64,000 bases of DNA from Gaiellasilicea sp963745775 (GCA_963745775.1 CAVUYY010000008.1:620001-684000); one strand, 5' to 3'. Positions 1 through 11,092 are shown, counted from the first letter of the stretch. Notes: generated from the letters alone by a model not told the origin. A program made the numbers and translations.

Positions 1-366
1 CAGCTCGCGGAGCCGTGGCAGGGTGTCGGCGCCGTGACGCGGAACGCGGTCGTGGTCGCGCCCGGGCGGCTCGACCGCTCGGCTACGGGAACGGGGCTCT
101 CGGCGCGCCTGGCCGTCCTCCACGCGCGCGGGCTGATGCGAGTGGGCGACGCGATGACGCACGCCTCGGTGCTGGGCTCCACCTTCGACGGGCGGATCGT
201 CTCGGAGACGCGCGTCGGTGAGCGCGCGGCGATCGTGCCGGCGATCCGCGGCAGCGCCTGGATCACCGGCGTCACGCAGCTCTACGTCGATCCGGACGAT
301 CCGTTTCCCGAGGGCTACCTGCTGCCGGATACGTGGGGCGTCAGCGGCCTCGACGCTCAGAGCTAG
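1..366 (+). CDS. Proline racemase family, C-terminal part; probable trans-3-hydroxy-L-proline dehydratase (5'-truncated)
   Basis: The reading frame is open from base 1 and ends at TAG 364-366, so only the C-terminal 121 residues are present. The family signature is clear: the second catalytic loop, a GSTFDG segment and AWITG. In racemases and 4-hydroxyproline epimerases that loop reads SPCGTGT with a catalytic Cys. Here it reads DRSATGTGLSA, with Thr in place of Cys. Known trans-3-hydroxy-L-proline dehydratases keep the first Cys and carry Thr at the second position, so dehydration to pyrroline-2-carboxylate is more likely than racemisation. The first Cys lies outside the window. The 3' end overlaps the convergent P-loop gene by 26 bp. 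Confidence 0.85.
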   Translation, partial: QLAEPWQGVGAVTRNAVVVAPGRLDRSATGTGLSARLAVLHARGLMRVGDAMTHASVLGSTFDGRIVSETRVGERAAIVPAIRGSAWITGVTQLYVDPDDPFPEGYLLPDTWGVSGLDAQS

Positions 367-1180
367 GTCGGTGCGAGCCCGCGAGCACGGGCCCGGCCGC
401 GGCCGCGCGCTGGAAGGCCGCGACGGACAGCTCGAGGGGCAGATCGCATTCGGCGTCGTCGCACTCGCAAACGAAGGTCCGCACCATCGACTCGGCGTCC
501 CCGCTCGTCCACGGGCGCGCGAGGTAGGCCAGGCACTGCGAGACGACCGCGTCGTTCGCGAAGCGGAGGAGCGCCAGGCGCTCGGCGGCGCTCTCGGCTC
601 GCGGACCGTCGGCGAGCGCCGCGGCGAACAGCTGCTCAACCGTCGCGACCATCTCCTCGATGCCCAGCGAGCCGTCGACCGAGAGGATCGGCGCGCCGTG
701 CTCGACCGCGTCCCGCTCGATCGTGGCCGCGAGCAGAAGCGCGAGCTCTGCCGGCCACCCTGCCTCGGCGAGCCGAGACCGCTGGAGCTCGGCGGTCGGG
801 ATCAGCCAGACGGCCTGCGCAGGCGCCGCGATCCCGGACGAGACGACCTCGGGCGAGATCGTCGAGCCTTCCGCCACCGTTAGGGGCGAGGGCGGCAGCC
901 GACGCAGGTCGTCGACGATCATCGGCCCGCGCTCGGCGTGGAGCGACAGCTCGAGCTGCTCCGCCGGCGTCGACCCCGCCCGTCGTTCCTCCTGCGTCAT
1001 CGCCTCCCAGCGCCGCGCCGCCGCGTTCCCGGCCGCGAGCGCACGATCCCGGTGCTCCCAGGTGTGCGCGTCGGCGTTGTACCAGCGCAAGCCGTGGCGG
1101 CGTGCGATCCGTCGCGCGATCGTCGTCTTTCCCGACCTGGGTGGACCGCCGATCCAGAGCACGTTCGGCAGTGGCAGCAC
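341..1180 (-). CDS. P-loop ATP-binding protein, kinase-like
   Basis: This 279-residue protein opens with a classic Walker A, GGPPRSGKTT (residues 11-20), after a short beta strand. That layout is typical of small nucleoside or shikimate-type kinases and of bacterial AAA_18/AAA_33 proteins. The rest is helical and alanine-rich, and I see no substrate motif. The start is GTG 1180, 22 bp from the divergent ASCH gene start. It could be an uncharacterised small-molecule kinase; no substrate can be assigned from sequence. Confidence 0.7.
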   Translation of the reverse strand: MLPLPNVLWIGGPPRSGKTTIARRIARRHGLRWYNADAHTWEHRDRALAAGNAAARRWEAMTQEERRAGSTPAEQLELSLHAERGPMIVDDLRRLPPSPLTVAEGSTISPEVVSSGIAAPAQAVWLIPTAELQRSRLAEAGWPAELALLLAATIERDAVEHGAPILSVDGSLGIEEMVATVEQLFAAALADGPRAESAAERLALLRFANDAVVSQCLAYLARPWTSGDAESMVRTFVCECDDAECDLPLELSVAAFQRAAAAGPVLAGSHRPSSERRGR

Positions 1181-1202
1181 CGGCTGAGACTACGCTGGCT
1201 CT

Positions 1203-1616
1203 GTGAAGAACGCCGAGTTCGGATTCGCGGGAACGCCGCTGCGCGAGGCGCTCGTCGCGGCGATCCTGCGAGGCGAGAAGACGGCGGGTGCGGCGCTCGT
1301 CGTCGACTACGAGCGCGACGGCGAAGACGTGCCGCGCGTCGGCGAGCGGTTTCTCCTCCTCGACAACGACGACCGCGGAGTCGCGGTGATCGAGACGACC
1401 GAGGTGCGCGTACTCCGCGTCGGCGACTGCGACCTCCAGTTCGCCCGCGACGAGGGCGAGGGGTTCGAGTCGGTGGCCGACTGGCGCGCCGCGCACGACC
1501 GCTACTGGCGCTCCTACGCGGACGAGATCCGGGCGTATCTCGGCGATCCGGACTGGGACGTCACCGACGACACCGAGTTCGTCGCCGAGCGGTTTCGCCT
1601 CGTCGAGGTTTTCTAG
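1203..1616 (+). CDS. ASCH domain protein
   Basis: This 137-residue protein starts at GTG 1203. It has the ASCH arrangement: an N-terminal helix followed by GEKTAGAAL, a central PRVGERFLLLD strand, VIETTEVRV, and a C-terminal WRAAHDRYW helix resembling the YhfF branch. ASCH folds are related to PUA and are thought to bind RNA or modified nucleosides; some are amidohydrolases on acetylated nucleosides. It is divergent from the P-loop gene. Its TAG stop overlaps the Ku stop on the other strand within a shared CTAG. Confidence 0.8.
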   Translation: MKNAEFGFAGTPLREALVAAILRGEKTAGAALVVDYERDGEDVPRVGERFLLLDNDDRGVAVIETTEVRVLRVGDCDLQFARDEGEGFESVADWRAAHDRYWRSYADEIRAYLGDPDWDVTDDTEFVAERFRLVEVF

Positions 1617-2455
1617 CGCTTCGAGGTCTTGCGCTTCCGCGACGCGGGCTTGCGGGCGGGCGCGCGCTTTGCCCGACTCGAGCCCTTCGTCCGCTTCGCA
1701 GCCTCGACGGAGGCCTTCAGCGCCGCCAGCAGATCCGTGGGCTCCTCGTCCGTCTCCGGCTCGGGCGCCGTGATCGTCTCGCCCTTCCGCTTGGCGCGGA
1801 TCACCTTGCAGAGCGCCGCGCGGTAGGTGTCCTCGTAGCGCTCGGGCCGGAACGTCCCGGTGAACTGGTCGATCAGCGCCGTCGCCATCTCCAGCTCGCC
1901 CTTCGCGATCCTGATCCCCTTCGGCGCGATCTCCTCGACCGGCCGGATCTCGTCGTGGAAGAACATCTTCTCGAGCGTCAGCGTGCCCTCCCGCACCCGC
2001 AGGCAGCCGAGGTTCTGGCGGTCGCGCATCACGTACTTGGCGATCGCCGCGAGGCCCGACTTCTCCATCGCGTTCCGGAGCAGCACGTAGACCTTCTCGC
2101 CGCCCTTCTGCGGCCCGAGGAAATAGGTGCGCTCGAAGTAGATCGGGTCGATCTCCTCGTACGGGACGAAGTCCGAGATCTCGATCGTCTTCACGCCCTC
2201 GGTCCGCGCCGCCGCGAAGTCTTCGTCGTCGAGGACGACGTACTCGTCCTTCTCGAACTCGAACGCCTTGACGATCTCGTCGTCCGGGACCGGCTTCTCC
2301 TCGTTCTTGCAGATCTTCTGGTAGCCGATCCGGCTGCTGTCTGGCTCGTGGATCAGGTGGAAGCGGAGGTCGTTCTCGTCGATCGCGCTGAACATCCGCA
2401 CCGGGACGTTGACGAGACCGAAGGAGATCGAGCCGGACCAGATCGCACGTGGCAT
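1613..2455 (-). CDS. ku: Ku protein, non-homologous end joining
   Basis: This 280-residue bacterial Ku homologue begins MPRAIWSGSISFGLVNVPVR, the near-invariant start of the family, which fixes ATG 2455 over the longer open frame upstream. The Ku core (about 1-230) binds DNA ends as a homodimer and recruits LigD. The C-terminal tail, from about residue 240, is rich in Lys and Arg (KRAPARKPASRKRKTSKR), as in Ku proteins with basic DNA-binding extensions. No ligD is in the window. The gene is intact and convergent with the ASCH gene, sharing a CTAG at the stops. Confidence 0.95.
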   Translation of the reverse strand: MPRAIWSGSISFGLVNVPVRMFSAIDENDLRFHLIHEPDSSRIGYQKICKNEEKPVPDDEIVKAFEFEKDEYVVLDDEDFAAARTEGVKTIEISDFVPYEEIDPIYFERTYFLGPQKGGEKVYVLLRNAMEKSGLAAIAKYVMRDRQNLGCLRVREGTLTLEKMFFHDEIRPVEEIAPKGIRIAKGELEMATALIDQFTGTFRPERYEDTYRAALCKVIRAKRKGETITAPEPETDEEPTDLLAALKASVEAAKRTKGSSRAKRAPARKPASRKRKTSKR

Positions 2456-2540
2456 GGAATGAGAACGGTGGAAGGGTTGTTGCGGTTTCGGCACAGAGCC
2501 GTGAGCCAGCTGTGACGAATTCGGCCGTACGGTTTGCCGC

Positions 2541-2822
2541 ATGAGCTCAACGACCGCAGCAACCGGCACCACCGCGGCGACACCCTGGGGTCCCGCGCGC
2601 GTCGTCGACGAGGTTCGCCTCGCACAGCAAGCCGGCGAGAAGCGCTTCTCGTCCCTCGTCCAGCTCCTCGAGACGAAGAAGGGCGAGCGGCTCGTTCGGT
2701 TCGCGTATGCGACGGACGGGACTGCGCGGCGCGGGCCGGTGACGCTGCGCGCGCGCGATCTCGACCGGCTTCGAGTCCTGCTCGAGAAGCATCCGGATCT
2801 GCAGGAGACGCTGCGGCTGTGA
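2541..2822 (+). CDS. Hypothetical protein, 93 aa
   Basis: This small acidic/basic alpha-helical protein has no recognisable domain. After a low-complexity Thr/Ala N-terminus come EVRLAQQAGEKRFSSLVQLLE, a strand GERLVRFAYATDG, and a C-terminal RDLDRLRVLLEKHPDLQETL helix. It is divergent from ku with an 85 bp gap and nearly touches the end of purQ on the other strand (5 bp apart). Codon use matches its neighbours, so it is probably real. The function is unknown. Confidence 0.55.
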   Translation: MSSTTAATGTTAATPWGPARVVDEVRLAQQAGEKRFSSLVQLLETKKGERLVRFAYATDGTARRGPVTLRARDLDRLRVLLEKHPDLQETLRL

Positions 2823-2827
2823 ACGCG

Positions 2828-3526
2828 CTACCGCGTGGCGCCGGCAAGCACGCGCTCGCGTGCCGCGTCGACGAGCGCGGCGAGCAGCAGCGCGCCGTCG
2901 CCGGAGCCGAGGAGAGGATCGACGGCATGCTCCGGATGCGGCATCAGGCCGAAGACGGTGCCGGCGGCGTCGCACACGCCCGCCACGTCGCCGACCGAGC
3001 CGTTGCAGTCCTCGGCGTAGCGAAGCACGAGCTGACCCGAGTCCTCCAGCTCGGCGTACAGCTCGTCGTCTGCGTACCACGAGCCCTCGCCGTGCTTCAC
3101 CGGGATCGTCAGAGCTTGGCCGGCCTCGCACCGCCGCGTCAGGAGTGTGTCGGCCCGGTCGACCACGATCGCGACATCGCGGCAGACGAACTCGAGCTGG
3201 CGATTCCTGCGGAGGACTCCCGGCAGGAGGCCCGCCTCGCAGAGGATCTGAAAGCCATTGCAGATTCCGAGCACCGGCCCACCTGCTGCGGCGAACGCTC
3301 GAACCGCCCCCATGATCGCGGCCGAGCGCGCGATCGCCCCGCAGCGGAGGTAGTCGCCGTACGAGAAGCCGCCGGGCAAGACGACCGCTCCGGTCTCTCG
3401 GGGGAGCTCCTCGTCCGCGTGCCAGACGAGCCGCGCATCCGCGCCGAGCGCGCCGAGCGCCCAGGCCGCGTCACGGTCGTCGTTCGAGCCGGGAAAGACC
3501 AGGACTGCAACCTTGGGCCGGATCAT
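2828..3526 (-). CDS. purQ: Phosphoribosylformylglycinamidine synthase subunit PurQ (glutaminase)
   Basis: This 232-residue class I glutamine amidotransferase feeds ammonia to the FGAM synthase (PurSQL) complex in step 4 of purine synthesis. The nucleophile is Cys89 in GICNGFQIL, and the His/Glu pair lies in PHPEH near the C-terminus. PGGFSYGDYLR is diagnostic of PurQ. I chose start MIRPKVAVLVFPGSND (ATG 3526) because it overlaps the purS stop as ATGA. It is the last gene of the minus-strand pur run. The purL partner is not in the window. Confidence 0.96.
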   Translation of the reverse strand: MIRPKVAVLVFPGSNDDRDAAWALGALGADARLVWHADEELPRETGAVVLPGGFSYGDYLRCGAIARSAAIMGAVRAFAAAGGPVLGICNGFQILCEAGLLPGVLRRNRQLEFVCRDVAIVVDRADTLLTRRCEAGQALTIPVKHGEGSWYADDELYAELEDSGQLVLRYAEDCNGSVGDVAGVCDAAGTVFGLMPHPEHAVDPLLGSGDGALLLAALVDAARERVLAGATR

Positions 3527-3771
3527 TCGTCTTGGCCCTCGACCTCGATCTCGAAGCTCTCGATCAGCGGGTTCGCCAGGAGCTGCTCGCACATCCGCTC
3601 GACGTCCGCGCGTGCCTGCTCCGGTGTCGGCGCGTCCACCTCGAGGTCGACCAGCCGGCCGACTCGCGCGCCGCCGACCGTGAAGCCGAGCGTTCGCAGC
3701 GATCCCCCGACGGCCTCGCCCTGCGGATCGAGAATGCCTGCCTTCGGCCGCACCAGGACCGTGACCCTCAC
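3523..3771 (-). CDS. purS: FGAM synthase subunit PurS
   Basis: This 82-residue protein has the compact PurS alpha/beta fold: VTVLVRPKAGILDPQG, then a TLGF...VGRLVDLEV strand and a C-terminal helix ending in FEIEVEG. PurS bridges PurQ and the small-type PurL and is needed for ammonia transfer. Start GTG 3771 overlaps the purC stop (GTGA), and its stop overlaps purQ (ATGA). This indicates translational coupling of three consecutive genes. Confidence 0.93.
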   Translation of the reverse strand: MRVTVLVRPKAGILDPQGEAVGGSLRTLGFTVGGARVGRLVDLEVDAPTPEQARADVERMCEQLLANPLIESFEIEVEGQDE

Positions 3772-4631
3772 CGGAGCACGACCTGCGGGTCGACGAGGTA
3801 GTCGGCGAATGCGATTCCCGTCAGCAGCTCGAACGCCTCGATGTAGCGCGCTCGCGTACCGGCGACGACGTCCGGGGGAATCTCCGGGCCGGGATCGGTC
3901 TTGTCCCAGCCGAGGCTCTCGCAGTAGTCCCGCACGTACTGCTTGTCGTAGGAGGGCTGAGGGCCACCCGGTGCGTAGTCGGACGCCGGCCAGAAGCGCG
4001 AGGAGTCAGGTGTCAGCGCCTCGTCACCGAGCACGAGCGTCCCGTCGGAATCGAGTCCGAACTCGAACTTCGTATCCGCGAGGATGATCCCGCGCGCCTC
4101 GGCGTGCGCGGCGGCGAAGCGATAGAGCGCAAGCGCGACCCGCTCGACCTCGGCGTAGAGGTCGCCGCCGACGAGCCCAGCCGCAGTCGCCGCGGCGATG
4201 TTCTCGTCGTGGCCGCTCTCCGCCTTCGTCGCCGGCGTGAGCAGCGGCGCTGGCAGCCGGTCGGACTCGCGCAGCCCGGCGGGCAACGCATGGCCGCAGA
4301 CGGCTCCGGTGGCGAGATAGTCCTTCCAGCCGGACCCGGCGAGATAGCCGCGGACGACGACCTCGATCGGGAGCATCTCGAGTCGGCGGCACTCGAGCGT
4401 GCGACCGTCGTCGCGGAGCGCCAAGAGGTGATTGGGCACGACGTCGCTCGTGCGCGCGAACCAGAAGGCCGAGAGCCCGGTGAGCACCCGGCCCTTGTCG
4501 GGGATCTCGGTCGGCAGGATCACGTCGAAGGTCGAGATCCGGTCCGACGCCGTCAGGAGGAGGCGCTCGTCGTCGAGCGCGTAGAGCTCGCGCACCTTGC
4601 CGCTGCCGAGGTGGACGCCGGTCTCAGGCAT
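3768..4631 (-). CDS. purC: SAICAR synthetase PurC
   Basis: This 287-residue phosphoribosylaminoimidazole-succinocarboxamide synthase ligates aspartate to CAIR using ATP. Family hallmarks are GSGKVRELY near the N-terminus, SDRISTFDVILP, EVVVRGYLAGSGWKDY, ADTKFEFG, and the SRFWP...YDKQYVRDY block near the C-terminus. Start ATG 4631 (MPETGVHLGSGK) overlaps the end of purB by 8 bp. It is intact. Confidence 0.96.
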   Translation of the reverse strand: MPETGVHLGSGKVRELYALDDERLLLTASDRISTFDVILPTEIPDKGRVLTGLSAFWFARTSDVVPNHLLALRDDGRTLECRRLEMLPIEVVVRGYLAGSGWKDYLATGAVCGHALPAGLRESDRLPAPLLTPATKAESGHDENIAAATAAGLVGGDLYAEVERVALALYRFAAAHAEARGIILADTKFEFGLDSDGTLVLGDEALTPDSSRFWPASDYAPGGPQPSYDKQYVRDYCESLGWDKTDPGPEIPPDVVAGTRARYIEAFELLTGIAFADYLVDPQVVLR

Positions 4632-5940
4632 GCGCGTGCTCCCGCTCCCCGACGAGCGCGCGGAGCCGCTCGAAGACGACGTCGACGTGCCGGGTGTACG
4701 TCGCCGGATCGAAGACCGCGTCGAGCTCGACGCGGGCGGCGATCTCCGCGTCGCCTCGGACAAGGGTCGGAAAATCGAGCCCCTCGTCCCACGCACGCAG
4801 CGCGTGCCGTTGCACGAGCCTGTACGCCTCGTCGCGGGCGAGCCCGGACTCGACGAGCTCGAGCAGCAGCCGCTGGCTGAAGTAGAGGCCGTGGCTCGCA
4901 TCGAGGTTCTCGCGCATTCGCTCGGTCCGGACGACGAGACCCTCCACGAGCCAGGCGAACCGGTCGAGCATGTAGTCGACCGCGAGAAATGCGTCGGGGA
5001 GCACGATCCGCTCGGCAGAAGAGTGCGAGATGTCCCGTTCGTGCCAGAGCGCGACGTTCTCGAGCCCGACCACCGCATGGCCGCGAACGACCCGCGCCAG
5101 CCCGCAGATCCGCTCCGCCACGATCGGGTTTCGCTTGTGCGGCATCGCCGACGAGCCCTTCTGCCTCCGACCGAACGGCTCCTCGACCTCGCGCACCTCC
5201 GTCCGCGCGAGGTGCCGGAGCTCGAGCGCAAAGCGCTCCAGCGACGCCGCAAGGAGCGCAAGCGCACCCAGAACCTCGGCGTGGCGGTCGCGCTGGAGGA
5301 TCTGCGTCGAGCTCGGGGCAGGCTCGAGCCCGAGCCGCTCGCACGCGACCCGCTCCACCTCGGGATGGGTCGCCGAGTACGTGCCGACCGCGCCGGAGAG
5401 CTTCCCCACGCGCATCCCTTCGAGCGCTCGGGCCATGCGAACGCGGTCGCGCTCGAGCGCGAAGGCCCAACCCGCCAGCTTCAACCCGAAGGTCGTCGGC
5501 TCGGCATGAACGCCGTGCGTCCGCCCGATCGTGAGCGTCTCCCGGTGCTCCTCGGCACGCACGATCACAGCGCCGAGCGCGCGCTCGAGCCCGGAGAGAA
5601 TGAGCGTTCCAGCCTCGCCGATCTGCAGGGCGAGCGCCGTATCGACCACGTCCGACGAGGTCAGCCCGTAGTGGAAGTACCGACCTTCGTCGCCGAGTTG
5701 CTCGGCCACGGCGTCCACGAACGCCGCCACGTCGTGATGGGTCTCGGCCTCGATCTCGGCGACGCGAGCGGCCGACGGAGGCACTGCGCCCGCACAGATC
5801 GAGTCGACCGCTGCCCGAGGCACCGCCCCGTGCTCCGCCCAGCCCTCGAGCGCCGCCAGCTCGACCTCGAGCCAGCGCGCGAGCTTGGTCTCGTCCGACC
5901 AGATCCTGGCCATGGCCGGACGCGAGTAGCGGGCGATCAC
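4624..5940 (-). CDS. purB: Adenylosuccinate lyase PurB
   Basis: This 438-residue fumarase/aspartase-superfamily enzyme cleaves SAICAR and adenylosuccinate. The diagnostic loop GSSAMPHKRNP is present, together with TSSDVVDTA and the RTHGVHAEPTTFG segment with its active-site His. The start is GTG 5940, giving IARYSRPAMARIWSDE, the normal family N-terminus; it overlaps the purD stop as GTGA. The frame happens to stay open upstream into the frameshifted purD, which makes a spurious 856-residue fusion. That fusion is an artefact. Confidence 0.95.
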   Translation of the reverse strand: MIARYSRPAMARIWSDETKLARWLEVELAALEGWAEHGAVPRAAVDSICAGAVPPSAARVAEIEAETHHDVAAFVDAVAEQLGDEGRYFHYGLTSSDVVDTALALQIGEAGTLILSGLERALGAVIVRAEEHRETLTIGRTHGVHAEPTTFGLKLAGWAFALERDRVRMARALEGMRVGKLSGAVGTYSATHPEVERVACERLGLEPAPSSTQILQRDRHAEVLGALALLAASLERFALELRHLARTEVREVEEPFGRRQKGSSAMPHKRNPIVAERICGLARVVRGHAVVGLENVALWHERDISHSSAERIVLPDAFLAVDYMLDRFAWLVEGLVVRTERMRENLDASHGLYFSQRLLLELVESGLARDEAYRLVQRHALRAWDEGLDFPTLVRGDAEIAARVELDAVFDPATYTRHVDVVFERLRALVGEREHAHA

Positions 5941-7194
5941 GCCTCTGAGTGTATGGAGCGCTCCGGCGGTATGGGCGCCTGGAGCCCCGCCGCCGCCAGC
6001 GCGATGTCGTGGCGGAAGCGCGCTCCGGAGAACGAGATCCGCTCGCACGCCGCGTAGGCACGGTCGCGCGCGACGCCGATCGTCGGCCCCGTCGCGGTCA
6101 CGTTCAGGATCCGGCCGCCGCTCGTGACGAGCCGTTCGCCATGGCGCGCGGTGCCGGCGTGGAAGACGAGCGCTCCCAGCGCCTCCGCCTCTTCGACGCC
6201 CACGATCTCCGAACCGTGGTCGGGTCTCGCCGGATAGTCCTCGGCCGCCAGAACCACCGTCACGGCCGCGTCCGTCGACGGCGTGAGCTCGACGCCGTCG
6301 AGGTCGCCGGTTGCCGCTGCCGCGAGCGCACCGACGAAATCTTGGTCCGAGGAGCGGCAGCAGCGACTGCGTTTCCGGATCGCCGAAGCGGCAGTTGAAC
6401 TCCAGCACCTTCGGCCCGTCCTCGGTCAGCATCAGGCCGGCGAAGAGCACCCCCACGAACGGCGCGTCGCGACCCGCGAGCTCCTCGATCACGGGCCGGT
6501 GCACCAGCTCGACGAGCTCCTCGACCTCGAGCCTCCCGAAACCCGGCACCGGCGAGTACGACCCCATTCCGCCCGTGTTCGGGCCGGTGTCGCCGTCGCC
6601 GAGCCGCTTGAAATCCTGAGCGGCCGCGAGCGGGATCGCCGTGCGCCCGTCGGACAGTGCGAAGACCGAGATCTCGTCGCCCTCGAGGAGCTCCTCGATC
6701 ACGAGCGGGCCCTCGAACGCCGCGGCTGCCACGAGCGCAGCGTCGACCTCCGCCGGCGTCCGGCAGACGAAGACGCCCTTTCCGGCGGCGAGCCCGTCGA
6801 CCTTGACGACGCATGGAGGGCGCGCAACCGCAAGTGCCGCCGCGGCCGGAACCCCGGCGACGGCCAGCAGGTCCTTGGCGAACGTCTTCGATCCCTCGAT
6901 CCGCGCGGCCGCGCGCCCAGGCCCGAACACGGCGATCCCGGCGTGCCGCAGGAGGTCGGCGACCCCGGCCACGAGCGGTCCCTCGGGCCCGATGACCACG
7001 AGATCGACCGCGAGCTCCCGCGCGAGCGCGAGCAGGCTCTCCCCGTCCTCCGCTCGGACCGGATGGCAGCTTCCAACCGTCGCGATTCCGGGATTCCCCG
7101 GCGCCGCGTGCAGCTCGGTGACCTCCGACGCCTGCGCGAGCTTCCAGACGAGCGCGTGCTCGCGTCCGCCCGACCCGACGACGAGAACCTTCAA
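5937..7194 (-). CDS. purD: Phosphoribosylamine-glycine ligase PurD (one frame break)
   Basis: This ATP-grasp enzyme makes GAR from phosphoribosylamine and glycine. The N-terminal two thirds read cleanly: VGSGGREHAL, GPEGPLVAG, VKVDGLAAGKGV, DTGPNTGGMGSYSP and the metal-binding EFNCRFGDPETQ. After SLLPLL (about base 6340) the frame breaks. The C-terminal domain continues in another frame as SDQDFVGALAAAATG... VTVVLAAEDYPARPDHG... to TGA 5937. Restoring a lost TC in CTCCTCTCGGAC would repair it, so a two-base deletion or assembly error is likely. The gene overlaps purB by 4 bp and follows purA by 58 bp. Confidence 0.9.
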
Positions 7195-7252
7195 GGCCGG
7201 CCGAGTCTACTCCCGGCGTCGGAATGTGTTTGGCGCCGGCACGGCGCTGCCC

Positions 7253-8527
<1,275 letters not shown>

Positions 8528-8545
8528 GCCGCGATTCTGCCCGTT

Positions 8546-8764
8546 CTAGGCGGACAGCGCGGGCAACACGCCGATCGGCTCGTGGTTGGCGCGCTCGACC
8601 CGGATCGCATGTCCGCGTGCGCACGTCGCCGAGCCGTGCAGCCGCTCGAGCTCGAGCCGGCCCTCGACATGCGCTGCGAAGAAGCCGTGCTCGTCTGCGC
8701 ACTCGGCGCAGACGGCGGTGAACGAGATCGCCTTCGGCGCGAGCCAGATCGTCTGGTCGTGCAT
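8546..8764 (-). CDS. Small Cys/His protein, probable zinc-binding, 72 aa
   Basis: The 72 residues start MHDQTIWLAPKAISF at ATG 8764. They contain CAEC (about 19-22) and a later CARGH, giving three Cys and nearby His that could coordinate one zinc. Length and codon use fit a real small gene packed between the DnaC-like gene (14 bp upstream) and purA (18 bp downstream). I do not recognise the family, and the function is unknown. Confidence 0.55.
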   Translation of the reverse strand: MHDQTIWLAPKAISFTAVCAECADEHGFFAAHVEGRLELERLHGSATCARGHAIRVERANHEPIGVLPALSA

Positions 8765-8778
8765 GCTGTGCCTCCTCG

Positions 8779-9491
8779 CTAGGCGGCCGACTGGGTCTGT
8801 CGATAGTCCGTCCGGGGATCGAGGCGAACCGGCTGGCAGAGCTTGCTCAGACGGCTGTAGGTGGCCTTGCCGAGCCTCGACTCGAGCTCGCCGAGCTCGA
8901 GATTCGTCGTCGCGATCGTCAGGCGGGCCCTCGTCTCGCGATCGTTGATCAGGCTGTAGAGCCGGTCGTGCGACCAGCCGTCGCCGCGCTCGGTGCCGAG
9001 GTCGTCGATCACGACGATCTTGAACCCGCGCGGAAACGTCCACTCGAGCTCCTCGCCGCCCGCGTACGAGCGGAGGTCGCGCAGCCGCTGCAGCCAGCTC
9101 GGAACGTTGAGGAAGAGACAGGGGACCTCGCGCATGTAGATGGCCTCGCGGAGGATCGCCGCGGCCAGGTGCGTCTTGCCCGAGCCGGTGGCGCCGTGGA
9201 AGAGGATCCCCCGCCGGGGATCGGAGCCCTGACGGAACTCGGTCGACCAGCGGGTCGCGAGGGCGAGCGCGTCGCCCGTCCCGGGCCTCCGCTCGAACGT
9301 GTCGAGCCGGCACTCCCGGTACTCGGGCGGCAGCCCGGCGCGCTGGAAGAGCCGATCGACCTTCCGCTGCGACTCGCGCGCCTCCTGGGCGTTCCGGCAG
9401 AACGGGCAGTAGCGGTCGGCCGGGAAGCGGAAGCGGAAGAGCTCGACCTCGTCGGTGACGAAGGAGTTTCCACAGCCGAGGCAGTCGACGT

Positions 9492-9495
<4 letters not shown>
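8779..9495 (-). CDS. DnaC/DnaI-like ATPase, probable helicase loader, with N-terminal zinc finger
   Basis: This 238-residue AAA+ protein has Walker A GATGSGKTHLA and Walker B KIVVIDDLG, followed by sensor-1 TIATTN. Two Cys pairs in the first 35 residues (CLGC and CPFC) form a probable zinc ribbon, as in DnaC/DnaI-type loaders, where the N-terminal domain contacts DnaB. The start ATG 9495 overlaps the dnaB stop (ATGA). That coupling supports a role with the helicase, although IstB-like ATPases share the fold. Confidence 0.85.
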
Positions 9496-10856
<1,361 letters not shown>

Positions 10857-10895
10857 GTCGGCATCGAAGCTCACCCGCGGGGCACCGTCAAAGGG

Positions 10896-10907
10896 TGTGG
10901 ATCCACA
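10896..10907. promoter_or_regulatory. 12-bp palindrome TGTGGATCCACA upstream of dnaB
   Basis: This perfect palindrome lies 40 bp from the dnaB start. Each half (ATCCACA) matches the 3' part of a DnaA box (TTATCCACA). Two more CCACA-type sequences occur nearby, in CTGCCCACA and in the hairpin at 11061-11092. A DnaA or other regulator site is possible; no oriC genes are adjacent. Confidence 0.3.
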
Positions 10908-10950
10908 GGGCGGCGGCCGAGGCGACAAGTGCTTCTGAGCAGGAGAAAGG

Positions 10951-10962
10951 AACACATGTTCC
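10951..10962. promoter_or_regulatory. Putative LexA box GAACACATGTTC upstream of dnaB
   Basis: The dodecamer is GAAC-ACAT-GTTC, matching the Gram-positive/actinobacterial LexA operator GAAC-N4-GTTC. It shares 11 of 12 bases with the core of the site directly upstream of lexA in this window (GAACACGTGTTC). It lies about 80-95 bp before the dnaB start in an otherwise gene-free gap (10875-11115), suggesting that the dnaB-loader operon is under SOS control. Confidence 0.6.
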
Positions 10963-11060
10963 CTTGATTCTCCCCATCGGGCCGGACGGCGGCACCGGCT
11001 CTGCACCGGAACTGCCCACAGGAGACATGTCCGTTTGTCCCGGAAGCAGCGGGAAGTTCC

Positions 11061-11092
11061 CGGGATGCTCCACACCCCTGTGGAGCATCCCG
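11061..11092. terminator. 14-bp perfect hairpin between rplI and dnaB
   Basis: The arms CGGGATGCTCCACA and TGTGGAGCATCCCG pair perfectly around a CCCC loop. The hairpin starts 23 bp beyond the rplI stop on the minus strand. There is no clear U tract on either strand, so it may be an attenuating or processing hairpin rather than a classical intrinsic terminator. It separates the ribosomal-protein genes from dnaB. Confidence 0.5.

Noticed and set aside
4624..7194. A single 856-codon open frame joining PurD and PurB
   Set aside because: The PurD part leaves its true frame near 6340 and about 115 codons of the open frame are Arg-rich nonsense before PurB begins at its normal GTG. It is a product of the frame break, not a fusion protein.
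10896..11092. Chromosomal origin of replication
   Set aside because: DnaA-box-like sequences are few and imperfect, no AT-rich unwinding region is present, and dnaA, dnaN, parAB and rpmH are not nearby.
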